DNA from: Brucella pseudogrignonensis
GTDB taxonomy: Bacteria; Pseudomonadota; Alphaproteobacteria; Rhizobiales; Rhizobiaceae
Direction: 5' to 3'
Assembly: GCF_032190615.1 (NCBI RefSeq)
Contig: NZ_JAVLAT010000002.1
Coordinates: forward strand, 248,001-312,000
Length of the DNA stretch: 64,000 bases
The translations under genes and the position numbers were made by a program. Shown here one piece after another: positions 18,599-27,808 of this stretch. Position 1 is the stretch's first letter; every line of letters begins with the position of its first letter. The notes beneath the pieces were generated by a model that worked only from the letters and a program-made list of their open reading frames with translations, was not told the DNA's origin and did no database searches.

Positions 18599-19884
18599 AC
18601 CTGTCACTGACGTGGATATTTACAGGACTGGTTTGTAGCTTTTTGGCGAGTGGGCTGTTTTTTCGTCCGCAGCGCATGTACCAGTTTCCATTTCTGGCAG
18701 GCGTCATGACATTCGGGTTTTTACTTCCACAAATCCCAGCTCTTATGCATGATCCTTTCTTGCCATCAGGAGCCTATGCAAAGACTCTCTTTATGGGATC
18801 TTTGTCTCTTATTATGCTGGCTCTTGGTTGGCGCCTCGCCAAACGTCCAATTGGCTTTCTGATGGTAAGCTTTAGCGAAAAGCGACTTTTATGGGCAGCA
18901 ACTTTGCTATCCGCTATTGGGTCATCTTTCTATTTTCTATTGAGCCGCTTGCCAGGCGAGATTTCCATCGGAATGCAAATGACAGGCATACCTGTGGTTT
19001 ATTTGTTTTTTGCACAACTCATGCCATACGGCCTTGCTATTGCGCTTTTATGCTTTGCACGCAAACCAACATGGTTTTCAATATCTATCATCGCCTTTGA
19101 TCTCATCTTCTATCTCGACCGTATCATAGTAACCGGCAAACGGGCCGAAGCTATCCAACTTGTTTTAATGATATTTCTGGCACTCTGGTTTTATCGACGA
19201 ATTGTAATCCCTCGCAGCCTCATGCTTTTGGGTATTGTAGTGGGAACATTTTTAATGACCAGCATGGGGGACTATCGCCAGATCACTCGTGCGGCTTCCG
19301 GTTTCGTTTTAGACGACATTCTGGAAATTGATTATGCCGCCAATTTCAACCAAACGCTTGAGCGCGGCGGCCTCGAATTACGCAATGCTGTCCAGCGCAT
19401 CGATGAAATTGATCGTCGCCTAGAATTCGATTTCGGCAAGTTTCATTGGAACCGTGTGGTGTTTACATTTGTACCTGCACAACTCGTAGGCACGGGCACA
19501 AAAGAAGCTCTACAATTTGATATGCCCAAACCAGGAAGAGATTATAACCCTCTTACAGGCACAACCGAAACCGGACTTGTCGATGCTTTTGCATCCTTCT
19601 GGTATTTCGGCGCATTGAAATTCTTGGCTCTGGCGTGGGTATTGCGACGTATTTGGGAAACAGCAATGTCAGGCCAGATGCTAGGGCAACTGGTCTATAT
19701 GTTGTCTATCGTTCCGGCTATGCATTCAATTTCTCACCAGACGGACTGGGTTATCCCTGTTTGGATACACATGGCGATATTCCTCATACCTGTTTTATAC
19801 TTCTGTCGTCTAAGTAACCGCTCAGTGGGATTACCAATGCCATTACAACACAATCCCGGCATTCCTAATATCATTAAAGGATAG
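18595..19884 (+). CDS. Polytopic membrane protein, candidate polysaccharide polymerase (Wzy-like)
   Basis: 429 residues with about ten predicted membrane helices and a long hydrophilic loop around residues 225-320 (from MGDYRQIT to the FDMPKPG region). This is the topology of Wzy/O-antigen polymerases. Sequence similarity cannot be judged by eye because Wzy proteins are very diverse. The role is inferred from topology, from its place between a YdcF gene and an acetyltransferase, and from the absence of any other Wzy candidate in the locus. Confidence 0.6.
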   Translation: MNLSLTWIFTGLVCSFLASGLFFRPQRMYQFPFLAGVMTFGFLLPQIPALMHDPFLPSGAYAKTLFMGSLSLIMLALGWRLAKRPIGFLMVSFSEKRLLWAATLLSAIGSSFYFLLSRLPGEISIGMQMTGIPVVYLFFAQLMPYGLAIALLCFARKPTWFSISIIAFDLIFYLDRIIVTGKRAEAIQLVLMIFLALWFYRRIVIPRSLMLLGIVVGTFLMTSMGDYRQITRAASGFVLDDILEIDYAANFNQTLERGGLELRNAVQRIDEIDRRLEFDFGKFHWNRVVFTFVPAQLVGTGTKEALQFDMPKPGRDYNPLTGTTETGLVDAFASFWYFGALKFLALAWVLRRIWETAMSGQMLGQLVYMLSIVPAMHSISHQTDWVIPVWIHMAIFLIPVLYFCRLSNRSVGLPMPLQHNPGIPNIIKG

Positions 19885-19889
19885 CGATA

Positions 19890-20486
19890 ATGGGCACTAT
19901 ATCACGTCCAGGCACTTCTATTCCAATTAATGGCAAAAAGACATCATCCAGACCGTTGGAAGGAGATGCAACATTCACACTCAAACATCGCATTCAACGG
20001 CTTTTCTGGAACTGCACTTGGCTAATGCTTGCAGCATGGACGCCTTCTTTTCTTTGGCGATGGCGTGGAGCCTTACTAAGAGCTTTTGGGGCAAAGATAC
20101 ACAGGACGGCAATCGTCCGCGGTAGTGCGCGCATCTGGTGGCCTGGAAATCTAAGGATGGATGCGCATTCTTCACTCGGACCTGGCGTCATTTGCTATAA
20201 TGTTGCGCAGATAAACATTGCTGCCTTTGCTATTGTTTCACAACGTGCGCATCTATGTACAGCCGGTCATAATATAGACCAACAAGACTTTTCATTGATT
20301 GCTACAGCCATTCAAATTGGCACAGGTTCATGGATAGCTGCGGAGGCTTTCGTGGGACCAGGCGTGACGATAGGAGAAGGCGCAGTACTGGGCGCAAGAG
20401 GCGTCAGTTTCCGTGATCTTGAACCATGGACCGTTTATGCCGGAAACCCTGCAAAACCCATCCGTCAGAGACAACGGCTGCGGTGA
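19890..20486 (+). CDS. Left-handed beta-helix O-acetyltransferase, WcaF-like
   Basis: 198 residues. After a ~45-residue basic N-terminus there are hexapeptide repeats (about 75-180): VRGSARIW, LGPGVICYNVAQINI, then GPGVTIGEGAVLGARG, ending VYAGNPAKPIRQR. It matches colanic-acid acetyltransferase WcaF and the maltose/CAT-like acetyltransferases. It probably O-acetylates a sugar of the repeat unit using acetyl-CoA. It is the last gene of the wecA-led operon and ends 15 bases before a convergent glycosyltransferase. Confidence 0.85.
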   Translation: MGTISRPGTSIPINGKKTSSRPLEGDATFTLKHRIQRLFWNCTWLMLAAWTPSFLWRWRGALLRAFGAKIHRTAIVRGSARIWWPGNLRMDAHSSLGPGVICYNVAQINIAAFAIVSQRAHLCTAGHNIDQQDFSLIATAIQIGTGSWIAAEAFVGPGVTIGEGAVLGARGVSFRDLEPWTVYAGNPAKPIRQRQRLR

Positions 20487-20501
20487 AATGAGGAACTTCG
20501 A

Positions 20502-21701
20502 TTAAGCTGTAGAGGCTTTTCCGCGCGCTAGCTTTGAAAAGAATTTTTCGAAACCAGAAAAACTATACTTTTGGTAAGCATCTATTGTTTGTAACGCGAT
20601 ATGCGGCCAGGTATAATTATCCCTGACGAGCTTAGAACCAGCCGCGCCCATCCGGGCAGCTTGATCGAGATCCTCCAGAATAACTGTCAAGGCATTCGCA
20701 ACCGAACGCGGATCTACAGAACAAACAATCCCGGCCTCTGCGTCAGCCACTTCCGGAAAGTGGCAAGCGTCTGTGATTGCGACTGGCTTGCCACACGCCA
20801 GCGCTTCAGTTATGGCCACGCTGAAACCTTCCTGGCGGCTGGGCAAACAAAAACATGCAGACTGTTTAAGCGCTACAAGTTTTGCCGGGCCATACAGTCC
20901 ACCCGTCAAGTGCACACGATGCTCTAACCCAGCATTGGAAATGCGCTCTCTAAATCCGGATTCCGCACCACCGTCAGGCCCGGCCACCACCAAATCCACG
21001 TCCGCAAAACGCGATGCAATCAGACTGAACGCATCAGCAAGGATATCGAGACCTTTTTTGTAATGGAGCCTGGACAAGAAGAGAATATAGCGCCGCTCTG
21101 GCAAATTTATAGATGAATCCAGTTCTCCTGTATCAATCTCGTTAAAGAAAATTCCATTGGGAATAATGATCGTCGGTGCTCTGAGTGCCAATGGTCGCAT
21201 GAGGTCCATTTCATCCCTATTCAGAGCCTGAATAAAAGCCGCTCCATCAAGCATAGCTTTAAAACCTAGGGCCAAAGCCAGTTTCTTCTTCCATGCACTT
21301 TGCTGCATGCTCCAAGCATCAAGCATACCACAACAACAGATGCAGTAGGGAACTTTGAAACGACGACAGAGAAGCGAGGCCCGAAGCAGGTTTGTTTCCC
21401 ACACACCATGAATATGAACAAAATCTGCCGTAGATATTATAGACGACATAGCTTTTGCGGCCCGATCACCAAATAGCTTTTCCCGTAAATCAGGCATGGG
21501 AAGCAAATAGGTCCGTACCCTATGAAAATCGGGAATTGTTGCCGTAGCCTTGCTCGCTCGATAATTGATCTCATCGTCACTGTAGCTGATAATTGTCACA
21601 TCATGCCCGAGAGATGCCTGAGCTGCAGCTAAGCGCACGACGACGGCTTGAGGGCCTCCTTTTGCGGGGTCATAAGAACCAATCACATGTACGATTTTCA
21701 T
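20502..21701 (-). CDS. Glycosyltransferase family 4
   Basis: 399 residues, GT-B fold. GSYDPAKGGPQAVVVRLA near the N-terminus is the typical acceptor-domain glycine loop. RYILFLSRLHYKKGLDILADA follows, and CLPSRQEGFSVAITEALACG gives the EX7E motif. Its ATG overlaps the stop of the next upstream glycosyltransferase by 4 bases. It is the terminal gene of a three-transferase operon on the minus strand. Confidence 0.88.
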   Translation of the reverse strand: MKIVHVIGSYDPAKGGPQAVVVRLAAAQASLGHDVTIISYSDDEINYRASKATATIPDFHRVRTYLLPMPDLREKLFGDRAAKAMSSIISTADFVHIHGVWETNLLRASLLCRRFKVPYCICCCGMLDAWSMQQSAWKKKLALALGFKAMLDGAAFIQALNRDEMDLMRPLALRAPTIIIPNGIFFNEIDTGELDSSINLPERRYILFLSRLHYKKGLDILADAFSLIASRFADVDLVVAGPDGGAESGFRERISNAGLEHRVHLTGGLYGPAKLVALKQSACFCLPSRQEGFSVAITEALACGKPVAITDACHFPEVADAEAGIVCSVDPRSVANALTVILEDLDQAARMGAAGSKLVRDNYTWPHIALQTIDAYQKYSFSGFEKFFSKLARGKASTA

Positions 21702-22933
21702 TGTACGATCCCCCGAGGATGATGCGCCAAGGCAGAAATCAAACGTTCTCCATAGCGTGCAACCGTAAAATCCTGCGCTCGCTCACGCGCATTACGCCCC
21801 ATCACGGCCAGCAATTCTGCATCAGATGCAAGTCGCCTTATGATTTGAGATGTTTGCGCTACGTCACGGATAGGCACTATATATCCATCAATACCATGGC
21901 GCACGACACTGCCAGTATTTTCAGTACATATGACAGGAAGCCCCGCAGCAAGCGCTTCATAAACCGCTGTCGCCGAGCCTTCACACAATGACGGCAGCAA
22001 AAATATATCTGCCCATTCAAACTGCGCCCGCATCTCCGAACGGGGTATCGACCCCGTCAGTTTAACATTTTGCGAAAGCAGAGCATGTGCATGCGATGAA
22101 ATATCAATGGGGCCAACAATACGAAACTGAGCTATATCTCCAAGCGTCTGCGCCACGGCTCCAACGTAAGGAGAACCTTTGCGAAGGCCGACCGCGCCAA
22201 CCGTCAACACGCGTAACTTTCCAGATGCACGTGGGCGAGCGGGCAGCAAAAAGTGATCATCGACCCCATATGGAACGATCACAACTTTTCCGGGTAAGCA
22301 ACCGGCATCAATGACATGCCGTGCTACAAATTCGGAAGGACAGATTACAATATCCGCGATCTTCCATTCCGCACATTCACGAAAGGCGAATTGATCAGCA
22401 TTATTGTCCTTTGCAGCGAAGGGCTGCCAACCGGGATGCAGAATTTCCTCTTCACAAGCAATTTGGTCGACGACAGGTCGCGGAGCGATCATCTGCTCCA
22501 CTGCAGTCCATAACCCTTGTCTGCGTGCAGCGGTTAAAAGTTCCAAAGCCTCGCCGCTGAAGGCATAGACCCCGCTCGCTCCATAAAAGCCATGTTGAGC
22601 AACAAGCTTTCCAAATCTTTCACCAGCCCAAATCGCATTGGCGGTCGATTTTGGGCCAGTTTGATTGGAGAGTCGGCGGATTGCGGAATGCAAGCCAAAG
22701 CCCGGAAAAGTCGTCATCTTTTCAAGAGGAATGTCTTTCGGATTTCGCCCGATCAAACGGCGCACCGAATTCGGAAGAAATGGAATGGGCAATCTGTTCA
22801 AAAGACAAGGCCAACCCTGCAATGCACAAATATCGGTATAAAAATGAGCAAGACGTGAACGTGTTTCGAATATTCGCGGAACAGCATAGTGCATTCTGGC
22901 GCCAAGCTGGCTGACAACCACAGAACCATCCAT
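21698..22933 (-). CDS. Glycosyltransferase family 4
   Basis: 411 residues from the ATG at 22933, which overlaps the upstream stop as TAATG and has GGAGAA before it; an open frame back to 23023 is read-through. GT-B features include RVLTVGAVGLRKGSPYVG and LLPSLCEGSATAVYEALAAG (EX7E). The N-terminal acceptor domain is longer and more divergent than in its neighbours. Coupling at both ends places it in the same operon. Confidence 0.87.
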   Translation of the reverse strand: MDGSVVVSQLGARMHYAVPRIFETRSRLAHFYTDICALQGWPCLLNRLPIPFLPNSVRRLIGRNPKDIPLEKMTTFPGFGLHSAIRRLSNQTGPKSTANAIWAGERFGKLVAQHGFYGASGVYAFSGEALELLTAARRQGLWTAVEQMIAPRPVVDQIACEEEILHPGWQPFAAKDNNADQFAFRECAEWKIADIVICPSEFVARHVIDAGCLPGKVVIVPYGVDDHFLLPARPRASGKLRVLTVGAVGLRKGSPYVGAVAQTLGDIAQFRIVGPIDISSHAHALLSQNVKLTGSIPRSEMRAQFEWADIFLLPSLCEGSATAVYEALAAGLPVICTENTGSVVRHGIDGYIVPIRDVAQTSQIIRRLASDAELLAVMGRNARERAQDFTVARYGERLISALAHHPRGIVQ

Positions 22934-24204
22934 TACAATTTCTCCGGTTGCAAATGCCCACCAAGTGCAGGCATTCTTGCGGGAGAAAATTTCTTCTCCA
23001 GCCCCCCAATCGCTGACTGCCAAACCGCTACACCATATTCACGAGAATAGGCCGTCTCCATCAGATAGCGGGCATTATGACCCATCATCTTACATGTGAG
23101 CTTTGATTGGTAGAGATGCATGATAGAATGAACGAGTGTATCTACATCACCAGGATGCACAGCAATCCCGCATTGAAAGTCCCGAACCACCGATCCTATT
23201 TCGCCTTCTGTATCACCAATGAAAAGAGTGGGGCGTGCAGCAGCAAGTACTCCATAGAATTTGCTTGGAACAATGCAGTGCTCCAAAGCAGGTTTCAACG
23301 ACACCAAATGAACATCCGCAACACCCAGGCTTTCCGATAAGCGTTCAACAGGCTGAAACGGCTTCATCGTCACATTTGTGAGCCCACGCCGTTCGACTTC
23401 ATTTTCAACAAAGCTGCGCTGCTGGCCTTCGCCAACCATCAGGAAGCGAATTTCCGGATGATTTTTGAGCCGCTCAGCGGCGTCAAGAACTGTTGCAAAC
23501 TCATGTGCGCGACCAAAATTACCAGAATAACCGATGACAAACTTCCGTCGCAGTCCCCATGCTTGCCGAAGCGCGTTCTTATTGGGATCAACTGGAAAAA
23601 TTTCATTTCGATCCGCCCAATGATGCGCTATCGCGAAGCCCTCAGGCCGTATATCTCCATCGGACAAGTATCGCGCCATTCTTTCTATCGGACAGATGGT
23701 CAGAGAGGACTGACGAATGGACCAATTTCGTAAAGCCAAAGCCAGCCGTCCGGCAACAGTATTCTGATTCATCAGTCCCAGTTCGATTGCCGTCTCCGGG
23801 AACAAATCCATGACCCAGTTAACGAGGCGAGCACGACGCATGCGAATTGGCAATGCGACTGAAACAGCAAGCAGCGGGGGGTCAGTACACACAACACAAA
23901 TATCGTCTTTTCGGGCATGCTTTGCAAACCATGCAGCTGCCATGATATGAAATGTTGCATAATCCGCAGCACGCCTCACAAGTCTTGCCCGACCGAAGCG
24001 AGACGTTCTTAGTCGATGAACATCGACGCCATCAATACTTTCACGAGATGGGAGCTCTTCAGTATGCTTATCATGATAGCTACGGCTGGCGAGTACGGTT
24101 GTTTCGATCCCCTGACGCACAAGCTCACTCGCCAGACTTGAAACCATCCGGCTGGTTGCAGACTGATCTGGATAATAATAGCGGTTGGCAAGTATAATGC
24201 GCAT
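22933..24204 (-). CDS. Glycosyltransferase family 4, WbuB-like
   Basis: 423 residues from the ATG at 24204 (MRIILANRYYYPD, the usual WbuB-type start; GAAGG lies upstream). The frame is open to 24342 but the extra 46 residues look unlike the family and have no Shine-Dalgarno. GYSGNFGRAHEFATVLDAAE marks the donor domain, and SLKPALEHCIVPSKFYGVLAA matches the WbuB/WbuC subgroup. WbuB-like enzymes often transfer fucosamine or N-acetyl sugars, but specificity is not readable here. It is divergent from gmd. Confidence 0.86.
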   Translation of the reverse strand: MRIILANRYYYPDQSATSRMVSSLASELVRQGIETTVLASRSYHDKHTEELPSRESIDGVDVHRLRTSRFGRARLVRRAADYATFHIMAAAWFAKHARKDDICVVCTDPPLLAVSVALPIRMRRARLVNWVMDLFPETAIELGLMNQNTVAGRLALALRNWSIRQSSLTICPIERMARYLSDGDIRPEGFAIAHHWADRNEIFPVDPNKNALRQAWGLRRKFVIGYSGNFGRAHEFATVLDAAERLKNHPEIRFLMVGEGQQRSFVENEVERRGLTNVTMKPFQPVERLSESLGVADVHLVSLKPALEHCIVPSKFYGVLAAARPTLFIGDTEGEIGSVVRDFQCGIAVHPGDVDTLVHSIMHLYQSKLTCKMMGHNARYLMETAYSREYGVAVWQSAIGGLEKKFSPARMPALGGHLQPEKL

Positions 24205-24465
24205 GAAACCAGCCTTCTTTCCCGTGGTCCAGTACAGGAAATTTGGCAACGTACGCATCGGTACTGCAAGAAGACCAATGGCATAGCGAACATCGTCTAG
24301 TGGTGTTTTAACTACCTCTTTGGTCTGAACCATATCAGCCATAGCATAGTCTGATACTTACCCAAACTGAGCGGAATGATATCTGACATCCCATTTTGGA
24401 GCCATTTTTCTGTCCTGCCAAATGGTTATGATGAGTTTACCACCAATCGGGCCGGAGGGAAAACC

Positions 24466-25536
24466 TTGCAAGAGAAAACAGCACTCATCATAGGTGTTAC
24501 TGGACAAGATGGTGCGTACCTCAGCGAGTTGCTGCTGAAGAAGAACTACCGTGTTCACGGTTTAAAGCGCCGCTCATCCTCTTTCAACACAGCTCGAATT
24601 GATCATCTTTATCAAGATCCTCACGACGAAGACATTCGATTTCGCCTTCACTTCGGCGACCTGACCGATGCAACCAACCTATGTCGCGTAATTCAGGAAG
24701 TCAGACCTGATGAAATTTACAATCTGGGCGCCCAAAGCCATGTGCAAGTGAGTTTCGAAACACCAGAATATACAGCCAACGCAGACGCACTTGGAACGTT
24801 GCGACTGCTTGAGTCCATGCGCATTTTGGGTCTTGGAAAGTCATCGCGTTTTTATCAGGCATCCACATCCGAACTTTTTGGCAATAGCTCACCGCATGCG
24901 CAAAATGAACACACCCCTTTTGCGCCACGTAGCCCCTATGCCACGGCAAAGCTCTATGCCTACTGGACGACCGTAAACTATCGCGAAGCCTATGGCTTCC
25001 ATGCATCAAATGGCATTTTGTTTAATCATGAAAGTCCACTACGCGGCGAAACTTTCGTTACACGAAAAATAACGCGGGCTGTTGCAGCTATCGAACGCGG
25101 CCTACAGGATAAGTTGCGTCTCGGCAATCTTAACGCCCGTCGTGATTGGGGGCATGCGCGCGATTATGTTGAGGGTATGTGGCGCATTCTACAAGAAGAA
25201 GAAGCCGACGACTATGTGCTGGCGACGGGCGAAACACATACAGTACGCGAGTTTGTCGAGCAGGCCTTTAATGCGGTTGATAAACATATCGAGTGGCAAG
25301 GCGATGGCGTAGAGGAAATCGGTATTGACCGTAAATCCGGCACATGTCTGATAGAGATTGATCCGCGATATTTTCGTCCAAATGAAGTGGATTTTCTCCT
25401 TGGCGATGCTTCAAAAGCGAGGGATCGTCTTGGCTGGCGACACTCAACCAACTTTAGCAATCTTGTTGCTGAGATGGTTGAATGGGACCTGCGTACTATC
25501 ATGAGGGAGGTCGGACGCAATGACTTCTATGGATAA
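24466..25536 (+). CDS. gmd: GDP-mannose 4,6-dehydratase
   Basis: 356 residues. I place the start at the TTG at 24466 because GGAGGGA lies 6-7 bases upstream and the protein then begins [19 protein letters not shown], the canonical GMD start. The ATG at 24376 would add 30 unrelated residues. Family features include the GxxGxxG loop, [22 protein letters not shown] and [12 protein letters not shown] (catalytic Tyr/Lys), and FNHESPLRG. It makes GDP-4-keto-6-deoxymannose from GDP-mannose in the cytoplasm. It overlaps fcl by 17 bases. Confidence 0.95.
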   Translation: MQEKTALIIGVTGQDGAYLSELLLKKNYRVHGLKRRSSSFNTARIDHLYQDPHDEDIRFRLHFGDLTDATNLCRVIQEVRPDEIYNLGAQSHVQVSFETPEYTANADALGTLRLLESMRILGLGKSSRFYQASTSELFGNSSPHAQNEHTPFAPRSPYATAKLYAYWTTVNYREAYGFHASNGILFNHESPLRGETFVTRKITRAVAAIERGLQDKLRLGNLNARRDWGHARDYVEGMWRILQEEEADDYVLATGETHTVREFVEQAFNAVDKHIEWQGDGVEEIGIDRKSGTCLIEIDPRYFRPNEVDFLLGDASKARDRLGWRHSTNFSNLVAEMVEWDLRTIMREVGRNDFYG

Positions 25537-26491
25537 GCCGATTTATGCACTGGAAGGCAAAAAAATATTCATTGCAGGTCATACAGGAATGGTCGGATCA
25601 GCTCTGATGCGACGGTTCGCTCAGGAAAACTGCGAAATCATTACCGCATCCCACTCAACACTCGATCTCACACGACAAAGTCCAACAGAAAGCTATATTA
25701 CCGACGTCAAACCGGATGTCATTATTGTTGCAGCTGCAAGGGTTGGCGGTATTCTGGCAAATGCACAGTATCCCGCAGACTTCCTCTACGACAACCTCGC
25801 TATTGGGATGAACGTCATCCACGCCGCACATCTTTGTAACGTCGAAAGACTTTTATGGCTTGGCTCCAGCTGCATTTATCCCCGTGATGCGGTGCAGCCT
25901 TTACAAGAGAGCGCGCTCCTGACTGGCCCGCTGGAACCCACAAATGAAGCCTATGCAATCGCAAAAATTGCTGCGTTAAAATATGCGCAGGCCTGCTCTA
26001 AACAATATGGCAGCCATTTTATGACGGCCATGCCGACAAATCTCTATGGGCCGAACGATAACTTCGACCTTAACAGTTCCCATGTTCTACCTGCACTGAT
26101 GCGCCGCATACACGAGGCGAAAACCAGTGGTGCTGATCGTGTCATAGTATGGGGCAGCGGCAATCCATTGCGTGAGTTTTTACACGTCGACGATCTTGCT
26201 GATGCTTGTTTCTATCTGTTGTGTCATTACCACCAAGCAGACCCTATTAATATTGGTAATGGTGAAGAAGTTTCTATCACAGAACTCGCATTAATGCTCG
26301 CAGACATCATTGGCTTTCAGGGTAAGATCGAAAACGACTTAAGCAAGCCCGATGGAACACCAAGAAAGCTACTCGATACGAGTCACATGAAAGCTCTTGG
26401 ATGGTCCCCGCGCATCCGACTGCAGCAAGGCTTGGCGGAAGTCTACTATAATTGGTCCCGCCAGTTTGCGACCTCTGAAGCCGCAGCCTAA
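25520..26491 (+). CDS. fcl: GDP-L-fucose synthase
   Basis: 323 residues. [16 protein letters not shown] (NADP loop), [29 protein letters not shown] and [12 protein letters not shown] (Tyr-x3-Lys) are diagnostic of GDP-4-keto-6-deoxymannose 3,5-epimerase/4-reductase. With gmd it yields GDP-L-fucose, so the polymer or an associated glycan very likely contains fucose. Translation starts within the 3' end of gmd behind GGGAGG. A strong bidirectional terminator follows. Confidence 0.95.
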   Translation: MTSMDKPIYALEGKKIFIAGHTGMVGSALMRRFAQENCEIITASHSTLDLTRQSPTESYITDVKPDVIIVAAARVGGILANAQYPADFLYDNLAIGMNVIHAAHLCNVERLLWLGSSCIYPRDAVQPLQESALLTGPLEPTNEAYAIAKIAALKYAQACSKQYGSHFMTAMPTNLYGPNDNFDLNSSHVLPALMRRIHEAKTSGADRVIVWGSGNPLREFLHVDDLADACFYLLCHYHQADPINIGNGEEVSITELALMLADIIGFQGKIENDLSKPDGTPRKLLDTSHMKALGWSPRIRLQQGLAEVYYNWSRQFATSEAAA

Positions 26492-26508
26492 AAATACGAC
26501 CATAGAAA

Positions 26509-26538
26509 AAGGGCGCCGTATTTGCATTCGGCGCCCTT
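26509..26538. terminator. Bidirectional hairpin terminator between fcl and the exoF-like gene
   Basis: A perfect 10-bp inverted repeat, AAGGGCGCCG (26509-26518) and CGGCGCCCTT (26529-26538), has a 10-base loop. A-rich sequence lies on the left and T-rich sequence on the right. It sits between the convergent genes fcl (+) and the polysaccharide export gene (-) and can serve both. Confidence 0.85.
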
Positions 26539-26560
26539 GCTTCTTTGTTATCGGATTATT

Positions 26561-27808
26561 TTAGGACGGAGATGCTCCCAACTTACTCATATCAAGCTCA
26601 ATACGAAGAATATCTCCGGGACGAATTTCTGTGCGTTCATTGGCAGCGAAATCCTCAAATACGCCACTTACATTGCGGCTAATTGTGAAGACCAGCTTCT
26701 GACGCATATCGGACGATGAGATATTTCCAGAGGACTTTGCTATCTCGGCCATAGTTTGAAGTTGGGCATTTGCGCGCGATTCCATCCTTGCAAGATTTAG
26801 ATCTATTTCTTGAAGACTTGTCGCTGCTTCGCTTCTGCGCGCTTCTTCCAGATTGGCGATACGCTGTTGGACCGCTAACTGGTTTTGTCGTGCACGCGCG
26901 AGGAAAGATGCCAACTCCAGGGCATCACGCCGGGTTGAGGAAAGATCCCGCTCCATATCGCGCAGGTTTGACTTTGCCGCCAATCCACGCTCAACAAGTG
27001 TCTTACTTGATTGGACATTTTCTTCCAGAAGTTTGATTTCCGCGTCATGAAGCGTGATACTTTGCTTTAATGTTTCAATTTCATCACCATAGCTTGCTGA
27101 TTGCGCTTGAAGCGCACTGCGCTCCGCATTCAAATTATTGCGTCGCACATCAAAGAGCGTTTTTTCACCTGCCGCCATTTGTTTGGTAAGATTAGATGTC
27201 TGTTTGTTGGCCGGTGTTTGCTCGGGAAGCTGATAATCAAAGTCTATACCGTTTAATTCGGCTTGAAGACGCACGCGTCGAATGCTCGCCTGCGTCATCT
27301 GCATTTGCAAATCTGCATAGTCTTGTTGGGCCGTAATCAGCTGCATTCCAGCCGTGACTGCCGGAGCTTCTCCCTTGCCAGCGCCGCCACCAATTGCCAT
27401 CAGCTCCAAAACCACCATACCGGGTCTGAATTCATATTTGCCGGGCACTTTGACATCACCAACGACGAAAACCGGCGCATACTGATTTATAGTGGCAGTG
27501 ACCGTCAGTCCCGGAATATGTTGAGAAAGTGCGGCGGCTATTTTTTCGCTAATCTGAGGCATCGTCAGCCCGGCAACCGCAATGTTACCAACGACTGGAT
27601 AGCCAATATTTCCTTCGGTATCGATCGGATAAAGTCCGGTAAGCGCAGGCTGCCCATAAACCGTAATCTGCAAAACATCATTTGAACCGGCCGCATAGCC
27701 CTGTCCCTCAGCGATCGCAACGGTCGCAAATGACCAAGCGATTGCAGTGGCGAGCAAAGTAGAACGAAAAAGAGAGGGAAAACCACGTCGGCTAACGATG
27801 TATCTCAT
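26561..27808 (-). CDS. Polysaccharide export protein, OPX family (ExoF-like)
   Basis: 415 residues. There is an N-terminal signal-like segment (about 15-34) and then a Poly_export domain (YAAGSNDVLQITVYGQPAL, about 38-120). An SLBB-type segment follows (FVVGDVKVPGKYEFRPGM, about 128-150). A long helical region from about 165 to 330 is typical of ExoF-type proteins of rhizobia. No lipobox Cys is visible, unlike Wza. It works in the periplasm/outer membrane with the ExoP-like partner encoded immediately upstream, to which it is coupled by a 4-base overlap. Confidence 0.85.
   Translation of the reverse strand: MRYIVSRRGFPSLFRSTLLATAIAWSFATVAIAEGQGYAAGSNDVLQITVYGQPALTGLYPIDTEGNIGYPVVGNIAVAGLTMPQISEKIAAALSQHIPGLTVTATINQYAPVFVVGDVKVPGKYEFRPGMVVLELMAIGGGAGKGEAPAVTAGMQLITAQQDYADLQMQMTQASIRRVRLQAELNGIDFDYQLPEQTPANKQTSNLTKQMAAGEKTLFDVRRNNLNAERSALQAQSASYGDEIETLKQSITLHDAEIKLLEENVQSSKTLVERGLAAKSNLRDMERDLSSTRRDALELASFLARARQNQLAVQQRIANLEEARRSEAATSLQEIDLNLARMESRANAQLQTMAEIAKSSGNISSSDMRQKLVFTISRNVSGVFEDFAANERTEIRPGDILRIELDMSKLGASPS

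Noticed and set aside
24376..24465. ATG at 24376 as the gmd start
   Set aside because: It would add 30 residues unlike GMD proteins; the TTG at 24466 has a strong Shine-Dalgarno and gives the canonical N-terminus.
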